Part shown: positions 1-6,797 of the stretch, piece by piece
How positions within the stretch are numbered: position 1 is the first letter of the stretch
How the letters are laid out: the number at the start of each line of letters is the position of its first letter
Source of the DNA: SXXH01 sp041165735
GTDB lineage: Bacteria > Planctomycetota > UBA1135 > GCA-002686595
Direction of reading: 5' to 3'
NCBI GenBank assembly: GCA_046341775.1
Contig: JBKDQQ010000152.1
Span: forward strand, 1 to 6,970
Length of the DNA stretch: 6,970 bases
Position numbers and translations under genes: made by a program
The notes under the pieces: generated by a model
The model's input: only the letters and a program-made list of their open reading frames with translations
Database searches by the model: none
Told to the model about the DNA's origin: nothing

Positions 1-54
1 CTGTGGCGTGCGCAAATCAATTTACGGCAACGCATTCCGACTGGTTTTGGGGGC

Positions 55-75
55 GCCACTCCCTGCTGGGGTGGC
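55..75 (-). terminator. Weak stem-loop downstream of the VWA gene
   Basis: Two 8-base arms at 55-62 and 68-75 pair around a 5-base loop, with one imperfect pair. On the minus strand the structure begins about 35 bases after the VWA stop codon. It is followed by an A-rich stretch and not by a T tract, so it is not a classical intrinsic terminator. Nothing else was recognised between 1 and 109. Confidence 0.2.
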
Positions 76-109
76 CCCACCGCGAGTCATCGGAAACGCG
101 CTTCGTGGG

Positions 110-1843
110 TCACTGGAACGTGACCGACAGCGCGTTGGTCAGGTTCCAACCCTGCCCGCACGGACCCGCTGGGTTGCGGTAGTACGCTTGGAAGTGCCAG
201 ACCGAGCCGGGTTGGATCGGGCTGAACCCGCCAGGCGCCGTGATGCTCCACGCGGCGATCCCCGGTCCTTCCTGGAAGGCGCCGTTCGAACCGCTGTTGC
301 GGATCGGGAAGCGCAGGAAGCCCGTGCCCGCCGGCGACCCTGGGGGTCCGGGTTGCACGCAGCGGAAGCCGTCGCCGAAGGGCGCCTGCGTCGTGGACGT
401 GCCCGCGTACAGCACGCCGAACGTGCCAAGCGGCAGGCGCGTCGCGACCAGCCGCAGGTCGTCGGTCGCGGTCGAGGTGCTACCGGTCGCGTCGAGCAGT
501 CCGCCCGCGCCCGTCGAGTTGGCGCAGCCGGCGGTCGCGTCGTCGTTGGCGCACGGGCAAGCCGTGCCGAAGCAGTAGGCCGAAACGCTGGGAACGCCCA
601 CGTTGATGCACACTTCCAGCGTGGTCGAGCGCTGCGGCAAGCCGTCGTCGGTCGCCACCACGCGCACGACCTGCAGGCCGACTTGACTCGGCCCGGGCGT
701 CCAGCGGATTTGACCATTGGCCGTCGCCCCGGCGGTCGAGTCCAGCACGACGCCGGCAGGCGCGCCGGGTTGCAGCGACAGCGTCGTGGTCTGCGAGGCT
801 TCGGGACCGGTCGCTTGCACGATGATGGTCGACGGTTGGCCTACGACCGCCGACAGCGGTGCCGAGCCCGCGCCGCAGGTCGATCCAGGGCCTTGCGTGA
901 AGACCGGCGCGGCGTTGGCCTGCAGGGTTTCCTGCACCTTCGTGCGGAAGAGGTCTTCGACCAGGTCGGAGATGCCGTCGTTGTCGTTGTCCCCGGACAT
1001 GAACGGGAGGTGGAACGAGCGAGCGAGCCCTCCGCCCGCCAACACCCGCCCCTGCACCGTCTGTTGCACCAGCGAGGACATGGCGTTGAACGTGCCGAGG
1101 CGATCGAAGTTGCCGCTTGGATCCAGCACCGTCGCGAAGGAGTCGCCGTATTGGAACAAGGACTGGCCCGCGAGGTCATCGACCACGAGGTTGAGGTACG
1201 CGCCACGCGCGAGCAGCGCCGCGGCGGTCGCATTGATCTCCGCCTGGTAGGCGGGCCAGGTGGTGCTGCCGGGTCCGCCGGGTTGGCCGGTGCCTTGGCA
1301 GACAGTGCTGCCCGAGGAGCCGGGTGCGCACAGTCGGTTGGCCGGATAGCTCGGCGAATCCGAATCCTCGTCCGTCAGCAGGATGATGTTCGTCAACGCG
1401 CCCGTGCGATAGGAGATTGAGCCGGGTGCCTGTTCGAAGCCTTGCGGAGCCGCGCCCAAGGCCATTCGGATCGCTTCAAGGCCGGGTTCCCTGTCGCCTC
1501 CCGTGGTCAGGTTGGCCAGCGCGTTGGACAGGTCGATGGCGCTGGGGGTGAGGTCGAGCACGAGTTCCGGACGGCCGTCCTCCGCGGGCGACGGGAGGTC
1601 CCTTCCAAAGCGAACCAGCGCGAAGCGGGCATCGATATTGCTGGCGACCAGTTGCTGGGCGAAGGAGTTCACGCCGTTCCGCACAGCCGTGATGTTGTTG
1701 CCCATGGAGCCGCTGCAGTCGACCACGAACACGAAGTCGGTCTTGAGCTGATTGGCCTGTGCGAGGACGGGCGCGGAGAACGCCAGCAAGCCCAGGCTGG
1801 CGGAGAAGAATGCGGTGTGCATGCGATTGGCAGTGGAAGCCAT
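110..1843 (-). CDS. Secreted von Willebrand factor A domain protein with Ig-like domain and planctomycete-type Cys-rich C-terminal module
   Basis: This encodes 577 residues from the ATG at 1843, chosen because GGAAGG lies 4 bases upstream and the N-terminus then reads as a signal peptide (hydrophobic FFSASLGLLAFSAPVLAQA, probable cleavage near residues 28-30). The frame stays open to an ATG at 1978, but that 45-residue extension would bury the signal peptide. A VWA domain spans about residues 35-240: the metal-site motif DCSGS is at 42-46, TGGDREPG at 114-121 matches the GGGDxPE variant of the second loop, and LLTDED at 155-160 supplies the third-loop Asp. GDNDNDGISDLVED (284-297) resembles a calcium-binding EF-hand or thrombospondin-3 loop. 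An Ig-like domain of putative-Ig (He_PIG) type covers about 313-416. The last 155 residues form a module with CFGTACPC, PFGDGF and FQAYYRNP motifs and many cysteines, probably disulfide-bonded. The ligand is unknown. Adhesion or surface protein-protein binding is a family-level guess. Confidence 0.93.
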   Translation of the reverse strand: MASTANRMHTAFFSASLGLLAFSAPVLAQANQLKTDFVFVVDCSGSMGNNITAVRNGVNSFAQQLVASNIDARFALVRFGRDLPSPAEDGRPELVLDLTPSAIDLSNALANLTTGGDREPGLEAIRMALGAAPQGFEQAPGSISYRTGALTNIILLTDEDSDSPSYPANRLCAPGSSGSTVCQGTGQPGGPGSTTWPAYQAEINATAAALLARGAYLNLVVDDLAGQSLFQYGDSFATVLDPSGNFDRLGTFNAMSSLVQQTVQGRVLAGGGLARSFHLPFMSGDNDNDGISDLVEDLFRTKVQETLQANAAPVFTQGPGSTCGAGSAPLSAVVGQPSTIIVQATGPEASQTTTLSLQPGAPAGVVLDSTAGATANGQIRWTPGPSQVGLQVVRVVATDDGLPQRSTTLEVCINVGVPSVSAYCFGTACPCANDDATAGCANSTGAGGLLDATGSTSTATDDLRLVATRLPLGTFGVLYAGTSTTQAPFGDGFRCVQPGPPGSPAGTGFLRFPIRNSGSNGAFQEGPGIAAWSITAPGGFSPIQPGSVWHFQAYYRNPAGPCGQGWNLTNALSVTFQ

Positions 1844-1847
1844 GCGA

Positions 1848-1853
1848 CCTTCC
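1848..1853 (-). promoter_or_regulatory. Ribosome binding site deciding the VWA start
   Basis: The minus strand reads GGAAGG, TCGC, ATG. This purine-rich site sits 4 bases before the ATG at 1843. The later ATG at 1822 has no comparable site, and the earlier ATG at 1978 gives a poor N-terminus for an exported protein. Confidence 0.6.
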
Positions 1854-2055
1854 GCCGCGCAGGCAGCGACAGGTCGGCGGGGTAGGGGATGCAGGCTGCG
1901 GATCGAGAGCCCCGCAGCCGCCACGAACGCCAGACCACACCCACCTTGGGTGAAGCAACTACCGTCCGTGCTGGGCAAAGCGCGTGGAGAGGCGCGTTCT
2001 CACCCGGAATCCGGATGAAGATGGAGTGAAGCTCGGCTGCGCGTCGTCGCGGCTG

Positions 2056-2082
2056 GCCAGCGCCCAATCGACGGGCGTTGGC
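2056..2082 (-). terminator. Stem-loop just after the kinase stop codon
   Basis: Ten-base arms at 2056-2065 and 2073-2082 pair around a 7-base loop. On the minus strand there is one A-C mismatch, giving five plus four good pairs. It starts 5 bases after the TAG stop of the kinase gene. No T tract follows, so it could be a Rho-dependent or RNA-stabilising 3' structure, or chance in GC-rich DNA. Confidence 0.3.
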
Positions 2083-2087
2083 TGGTC

Positions 2088-5000
2088 CTACGGCAGCACG
2101 CGCATCGCGAGCCGCAGGCCGCTGCCGGACTCGCGTTCGCCCGGGTCGAGCTCCATCTCGACCAGCGCAGCGCGCGGCCGCATCCAATAGGCCCCGCCCA
2201 AGGAAAGTCGGTAGGTGTCGAGGGCGATCGACTTGAGGCCATCTCCCGGCAAGGGCGGCACCAGCTGCACCCATTCCGTCAGCAGCTCGTCCTCGATGTC
2301 AGCGCCCACGTCGCCGCACATCTCGGCCATGTTGCCCACGATGTCGTGGAAGCCCCAAGGGTTCGGCGGCAGCGCGCCGATGGGTAGGAGGTCGCCTGGC
2401 TTGTCGCCGAAGCGCAGCGTCTCGAAGCCCACCAGCGACGACTCCGCGTCGCCGGTCCACCACAAGGTCGTGGTGCCGGCTCGCATCGCGTACTCCCACT
2501 GCAGGCGGCTGGGGAAGGACACGCCGCACAAGCGGGGCAGTAGACGCTCGTCGTAGTCGCGCCAACTGGGCAGCATCGAAGGGAGCAGCGCCTGGTCGCT
2601 CGGCGTCCGACTGCTGGCGTCGCCGGAGAGGCGTTCCCATTGGGCTCGCGTCAACTCGTGCTTGGCGAGGAAGTAGGGCGCCAGCTCGAAGCCGATGGCC
2701 CACTCTTCCTGCGAGTAGCGCGCTTCCTTGGGCGGCTGTACGCGCGGCATGGCGCCTCCCGGCACCAGCACGAAGACGACGCCCGCCTCCGGCGTCGGCT
2801 GGATGCATCCTTCCGCGTCGCGGACGGGCTGCGCACCCGATTCCACATGCAGGAACTCCCACAGTCCGGAGCGCGGGTCCGGACCGAGCGGGACGAGACC
2901 GATCTGCCGAGCGAAGGCACCGCCGGGCCACTTGGTTCCCGCGTAGCGGGGCGATGACGCGACGCCGGCGACGGCTTCCTCCCAACGGCGTGCGTGTTCC
3001 GGATCGTCGTGGGCCGCGAGCAGCGACTGCAATGCGACGAGTCGCGCTTCGGCTTCGACGAGGCGCGCGTGCACCAGCTCGTCGGCCGTGTCGCGGAAAC
3101 GCCATGTGCGGCGCTCCTTGGTGCGCTCGCGCACCTCGACGATGCGTCGATCGATCTCCGCGGTCTTCGCCGCGACATCCGCATCGAAGCCCTTCCAACG
3201 TTGCCTGGCTTGCGCCTTCCAGTCCTGCACCTCCTGCTCGCGCGTCGTGCGCTCCGCGCCTGCGAAGCGCGCTTGCTCGGCCGCCATGAGGAGCAGGTCT
3301 TCGGCATGGGACGACTTGGCCTCGGGGGCGGCGGCGTCGCGCGCCGCCTCCAGCTCGACGCGCGCCGCTTCGGGCTTGCCGGTCGCCCACAGGGCCCACG
3401 CCAAGGCGCGGCGCGCCTCCGGCTGGTGCTCGCTCGTCGCATGGGCCACGGCATGCTCCGCGTAGACCAGGCCGCGCATCTCCATGCCATGCAAGCGGCG
3501 TGCATGCGAGCGCGTGTACAGCAAGCTCTCCCGCGCCAGGTGCTCCGGTGGGCGTTCTTCGAGAGTCGCCTGCACGTCGCCGTTCCGGGCGTAGCTTTCC
3601 TTCTTCGGCCAAGACTTCGCGCCCAGCATGCGCGCCTGCCACTCCGCCCGCTTCTCCAACTGGTTGATCTCGCCGCGCATGGTCGCTTCCACTTCCTCGC
3701 GCCGACCGACCAGTCGCGCGAGCTCGGCTTGCGCGGGGTGATTCAGCTCGTCGCGCAGCCGATCATCCTCGGCGAGCGGCAGGTAGCGTCCCGCATCGCG
3801 CAGTGCCGCGAGTCGCGCGCGCACATCGGCCAACCCCGGGATGCGCCGACCATCGGAGTCGACGCCTCCCTCGACCGCGCTCCTGGCGGCGGCCATCCAT
3901 GCGGAGGCCTTCAGGGGGTTGCCGCGGTCGTTCAGCGCGCGACGCAGCCGCTGCGCCTCGTCGCCCAAGGTGCGCAGCTCGACTTCCGTGATCTGGCTCG
4001 CGAGGGCCGCGCCGCGCTCCTCGGCCTTGCGCGCCTGCGCGGCCGCCTCCACGGCCAGATCCTGCGCGCGTCGCGTCTGGTCGTTCGCGCGGTCGCGCTC
4101 CAGCTCCGCCGCCTTGGCGTTGCGTTCGGCCTCCACTGCCTTGGACTGGAACGCCACCGCGCCGCCGACCGATGCGACCACGGTGGCGGCGAGGGCCGCG
4201 GCCAACGGCTTGTTGCGCCGCACCCACTTCTTCGTCTCCGCCCAGGCTCCGCTTTCGTGCGCAGCGACGACACGGCCTTCGAGGAAGGCGCGCAGGTCGG
4301 CGGCGAGCGCCGAACAGTCTGGATAGCGCTGGTCGGGCTCGCGCCGCATCGCCCGTTCGCAGATGGAGCAGAGTTCCGCCGGCTGCTCGCGTGCGATCGC
4401 GTGGATCGGCGTGGGCGGCCCGGCTTGGATGCGCTGCCACAGCACGTCCGTCGCGACGCGCCCCTCGCCCTCGCCGTGGTAGGGCGGGTGGCCGGCAAGC
4501 AGCTCGTACAGCATGACGCCCAGCGCGTGGACATCGCTCGACGGACCCGCCACGCCGCCCGAGCGCCATTGCTCGGGCGACATGTACGGCGGGGTGCCTG
4601 CGCCGCCGCTGGCCTCGGCCAGCTTCGCCCGAGGGGATCCGTCGTCCGCCATCGGATCACCCGCCAGCTTGGCGATGCCCCAGTCCATCACATGGACCTC
4701 GCCGTACTCGCCGACGCGGATGTTGCCGGGCTTCAGGTCGCGGTGCACCACGCCTTGCGCATGCACGTAGGCCATCGCCTCCGACACCTGCAGCAGGATG
4801 GCCACCGCGCGCACGACGCTCCATCCGTCCGCGCCGCGGGCGACCATGCGGTAGACCTCGGACAAGTTGCGCCCGCGGATCAGGGGCATGGTGAAGTACG
4901 CGCGCCCCTCCGCGTCGACGCCGGCGTCGTGGATGCCAGCCACCGCGGCGTGCGACAGCCGCGCCGCGATGCGCATCTCGCGCCGGAACAGCGGCAGTAG

Positions 5001-5402
5001 CCGCGCGGTCGCGGCCGGATCGGCGATGCGCTTGCAGGCCACGACGCGCTCCAGCAGCAGGTCCCGCGCTTCATGGACGCTGCCCATCCCGCCGCGCCCG
5101 ATCTCCCTGCCGATCTCGTAGCGGCCGCCGACCGCGCCGTGGCGCGCGAGTTCCCGCAGCGCCTGCGCCGCCTCGTCGCGCGTCGAGCGCTCCTCCGCGC
5201 TGGTCCCGAGCTCCGCGGCTTGCGCGAGGCCTTTCAACTCGGCCGCCAAGGCGTGCAGCGCCTGCAGTTCGTCGGCCAGCTCGGGATGCGACGCGCACAG
5301 CGCGTCGAACGACTCCGCCGCATCGCCCGCGTCCAAGCGCAGGCGCCATGAGCCGTAGATGCGTTCGGCGGGGGAGTAGGGTTCGGACGATTCGTCGTGC
5401 AT
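2088..5402 (-). CDS. Transmembrane Ser/Thr protein kinase with C-terminal FGE-sulfatase-like domain
   Basis: This 1104-residue protein probably phosphorylates Ser/Thr in response to an envelope signal. Residues 1-90 are a helical leader with FDALCASHPELADELQALHA, a pattern I recall from planctomycete kinases. The kinase domain spans about 95-375: glycine loop IGRGGMGSV (101-109), Lys124, Glu142 in helix C, HRDLKPGN (220-227), DWG (240-242) in place of DFG, MSPEQ (274-278), Asp290 and Arg359. Catalytic residues look intact. One membrane segment lies at about 399-418, after basic KKWVRRNK. A coiled coil follows (about 420-480), then a long helical region and a conserved linker LVPLGPDPRSGLWEF (836-850). 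The FGE-like fold fills 872-1104 (LQWEYAMRAGT, NPWGFHDIVGNMAEM, LGGAYW) but lacks the paired catalytic cysteines, so it is probably a binding domain. The start is the only possible one: no start codon precedes it before the in-frame stop at 5469-5471. It lacks a clear ribosome binding site. Confidence 0.95.
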   Translation of the reverse strand: MHDESSEPYSPAERIYGSWRLRLDAGDAAESFDALCASHPELADELQALHALAAELKGLAQAAELGTSAEERSTRDEAAQALRELARHGAVGGRYEIGREIGRGGMGSVHEARDLLLERVVACKRIADPAATARLLPLFRREMRIAARLSHAAVAGIHDAGVDAEGRAYFTMPLIRGRNLSEVYRMVARGADGWSVVRAVAILLQVSEAMAYVHAQGVVHRDLKPGNIRVGEYGEVHVMDWGIAKLAGDPMADDGSPRAKLAEASGGAGTPPYMSPEQWRSGGVAGPSSDVHALGVMLYELLAGHPPYHGEGEGRVATDVLWQRIQAGPPTPIHAIAREQPAELCSICERAMRREPDQRYPDCSALAADLRAFLEGRVVAAHESGAWAETKKWVRRNKPLAAALAATVVASVGGAVAFQSKAVEAERNAKAAELERDRANDQTRRAQDLAVEAAAQARKAEERGAALASQITEVELRTLGDEAQRLRRALNDRGNPLKASAWMAAARSAVEGGVDSDGRRIPGLADVRARLAALRDAGRYLPLAEDDRLRDELNHPAQAELARLVGRREEVEATMRGEINQLEKRAEWQARMLGAKSWPKKESYARNGDVQATLEERPPEHLARESLLYTRSHARRLHGMEMRGLVYAEHAVAHATSEHQPEARRALAWALWATGKPEAARVELEAARDAAAPEAKSSHAEDLLLMAAEQARFAGAERTTREQEVQDWKAQARQRWKGFDADVAAKTAEIDRRIVEVRERTKERRTWRFRDTADELVHARLVEAEARLVALQSLLAAHDDPEHARRWEEAVAGVASSPRYAGTKWPGGAFARQIGLVPLGPDPRSGLWEFLHVESGAQPVRDAEGCIQPTPEAGVVFVLVPGGAMPRVQPPKEARYSQEEWAIGFELAPYFLAKHELTRAQWERLSGDASSRTPSDQALLPSMLPSWRDYDERLLPRLCGVSFPSRLQWEYAMRAGTTTLWWTGDAESSLVGFETLRFGDKPGDLLPIGALPPNPWGFHDIVGNMAEMCGDVGADIEDELLTEWVQLVPPLPGDGLKSIALDTYRLSLGGAYWMRPRAALVEMELDPGERESGSGLRLAMRVLP

Positions 5403-5664
5403 GTCGCGTGGGGGGGCTGGGGAAGGAGGAGCGGCGGCCGGGTGTCGCGCGGATGTCGATGGTGTCGATCACCGTGCAGGTGTGCCAGCAGCAGGCCATG
5501 GAACGGCGGACCGCGCGGCCATGGTCGCCGAGCGCGCGCCAAGCCGTCCTGCGGTGCACGAGCGCGCCTGCCTGCGCACTCTCGCCATTCGTCGCGCGGT
5601 GCTCGAGCACGCGTCCTGCGTTCGCCGCGGGCGTGAAACGCCCGCGGCGAACGCAAGTCGCCGC
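5403..5664. other. Intergenic region upstream of the kinase gene
   Basis: These 262 bases lie between the lipoprotein stop and the kinase start. They contain the strong hairpin at 5617-5655, a 12-base palindrome GTGCTCGAGCAC at 5599-5610, two copies of GGCCATGG 23 bases apart (5494 and 5517), and three TGTCG elements at 5443, 5454 and 5463. A run of seven C on the minus strand (5410-5416) sits just before the kinase ATG where a Shine-Dalgarno would be expected. No clear -35/-10 pair and no small gene were recognised. Confidence 0.5.
5617..5655 (-). terminator. Perfect 18-bp hairpin downstream of the lipoprotein gene
   Basis: Arms at 5617-5634 (TGCGTTCGCCGCGGGCGT) and 5638-5655 are exact inverse complements around the 3-base loop 5635-5637. 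The hairpin begins 9 bases after the TGA at 5665-5667, the usual place for a transcription terminator. No T tract follows on the minus strand, so termination would rely on stem strength alone or on another factor. Confidence 0.6.
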
Positions 5665-6420
5665 TCAACGGCGCAGCTTGAGGATCACGATGCCATCACC
5701 GACGACCGGGCTCCCGGTGTCGGGATCCGATGCGACGGTGTCGACCAAGCGCTCTTCGTCGGGCTCGTCGATGATCCCATCGCAATCATCATCCACGCCC
5801 GCCGTGTCGTGATGTTCCGAGCCGATGGCGTCGCCGCTGTAGACGTAGTACTGGAGGGCGAACTGCATCGATTCGTCCGATGCCACGGTGGCGGCCGCGC
5901 CCCACAGCCACACCGTCAGATCCTCCCCAGCGAGACGCAGTCCGCCCATCATGCCGGCGAGAGCGGGGAGATCAGGCCAGTTTCGGTTAGCCCCGGTCGT
6001 GACTTGCAAGGTCGAGTACCGCCCGCTGGGGCTGGCGGTCCCGAGGCCGGCCGATGTCGCGCCGTAGACCGTGCCGCACGTGTCATCGTCCTCGCACGAC
6101 TCGGGGAGGAGCTCTTCCACGGGCACGAGCTCCATGATTCGTCCATGCAGATGACTCGCAATTGGAAGGAACGGGAAGCTCAAGACGGTGCCGTAGTCGA
6201 AGTTGTCCACCACCTCGACAACGTACGAGCCGCCCAGCGACGCCGCGCCGTCGCATCCAAGGGCAGGCGTCGGGTCGCCATCGTCGACGATCACATCGCC
6301 ATCGTCTCCACCCGTGTCCTCTTCGCCACCGCCCCCTCCTCCGCAGCCCGCGAGGAAGATCGGTAGAACGCAAAGCGATGCATGGACCACGGTGCGGAGC
6401 AGCAAGATGTCGTACTTCAT
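5665..6420 (-). CDS. Asp-rich lipoprotein with MopE-like DCDGxIDE motif
   Basis: I do not recognise a named family. The ATG at 6420 is chosen because AAAGGA lies 5 bases upstream and the product (251 residues) then starts with a lipoprotein signal: MKYDILLLRT, a hydrophobic stretch to residue 22, and lipobox LAGC at 23-26 with Cys26 as the lipidated residue. A Gly6 run and an acidic linker (33-49) follow, typical of a tether. The body (about 56-200) has GSYVVEVVDNFDYGTV and a Trp-containing segment ending in YYVYSGDAIGS, probably beta-rich. Near the end GVDDDCDGIIDE (208-219) matches the tail of the MopE-type putative metal-binding repeat (DGVDNDCDGxIDE), here present once. Cysteines 56, 109, 115 and 213 could form disulfides. 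The frame stays open upstream to 6843, but that part is Arg-rich and not protein-like. It is followed by a strong hairpin, so it is probably its own transcription unit. Confidence 0.85.
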   Translation of the reverse strand: MKYDILLLRTVVHASLCVLPIFLAGCGGGGGGEEDTGGDDGDVIVDDGDPTPALGCDGAASLGGSYVVEVVDNFDYGTVLSFPFLPIASHLHGRIMELVPVEELLPESCEDDDTCGTVYGATSAGLGTASPSGRYSTLQVTTGANRNWPDLPALAGMMGGLRLAGEDLTVWLWGAAATVASDESMQFALQYYVYSGDAIGSEHHDTAGVDDDCDGIIDEPDEERLVDTVASDPDTGSPVVGDGIVILKLRR

Positions 6421-6425
6421 GGTTG

Positions 6426-6431
6426 TCCTTT
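6426..6431 (-). promoter_or_regulatory. Ribosome binding site of the lipoprotein gene
   Basis: AAAGGA on the minus strand lies 5 bases (CAACC) before the ATG at 6420. It decides the start, because the same frame stays open for another 141 codons upstream without a better site. It is preceded directly by a run of seven C (6432-6438). Confidence 0.65.
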
Positions 6432-6746
6432 GGGGGGGCGCGGACGGCTCGTTCCATCGGGTGCGTCCACGCCAGACCAAGCGTTCCGGACGTCCGTTCC
6501 TCGCGCGGAATCCGCGGAAATGCAAAGCAGCCCGTCGTCGCAGGTCGCCCCGCCGCGGACCTTGCACGGATCCACTGCCGCCGATGCGTGCCGTATGGAT
6601 CGCACGTTCCCGAGGACGTCGTTCGGGGCCTGACGAGGGGAAACCGACCGTCACCAACCCGTCCAGCGCACGATCCCAGGCCCGTCCGAGCGGCTGGTGC
6701 GCGCCCGTTGCGGCTGCCGGCCGCCGATCGCACCTGGACCGTCCGG

Positions 6747-6797
6747 CGGACGCCGCCACGCCCTTCACCCGTCGGAGAGCGGCGTGGCGGCGATCCG
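6747..6797 (-). terminator. Long-armed hairpin downstream of the right-edge gene
   Basis: Perfect 12-base arms CGCCGCCACGCC (6751-6762) and GGCGTGGCGGCG (6781-6792) enclose an 18-base loop. Four more pairs (6747-6750 with 6794-6797) extend the stem past a single bulged base at 6793. It begins 17 bases after the TGA at 6815-6817. No T tract follows, so it is a candidate terminator or mRNA 3' stabiliser. Confidence 0.45.

Larger units (their letters stand above)
1844..2087. other. Intergenic region between kinase and VWA genes
   Basis: These 244 bases separate the kinase stop from the VWA start. They hold a stem-loop right after the kinase stop (2056-2082, listed separately), an odd palindrome CCGGAATCCGG at 2004-2014, a small inverted repeat CACCC/GGGTG at 1938-1952, and the ribosome binding site at 1848-1853. 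No convincing -35/-10 promoter pair was found on the minus strand. The region is long enough to carry a promoter of its own for the VWA gene. Confidence 0.5.

Noticed and set aside
8..1420. 470-codon open frame on the plus strand opposite the VWA gene
   Set aside because: It is low-complexity, Arg-rich and without recognisable motifs; the minus-strand VWA and C-terminal module sequence explains the region.
1844..1978. 45-residue N-terminal extension of the VWA protein from the ATG at 1978
   Set aside because: It would place a non-hydrophobic Arg/Pro-rich stretch ahead of the signal peptide, while the ATG at 1843 has a good ribosome binding site.
2994..5000. 668-codon open frame on the plus strand opposite the kinase
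   Set aside because: Its translation is Arg/Ala/Leu-rich with no domain signature, and the minus strand in the same place carries clear kinase motifs. Long antisense frames are expected in GC-rich coding DNA.
110..5402. VWA plus kinase pair as a TerY-type (VWA, kinase, phosphatase) stress or defence system
   Set aside because: The VWA protein here is exported and multidomain, the kinase is of the FGE-tailed membrane type, and no phosphatase gene is present.
5494..5524. Two GGCCATGG copies 23 bases apart as a regulator site
   Set aside because: The unit is short and rich in G and C, and chance occurrence in a GC-rich gap is likely; no other support.
6570..6602. GATCCA/TGGATC inverted repeat in the gap before the lipoprotein
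   Set aside because: Only 6 pairs with a long loop and no position near a gene end; not distinguishable from chance.
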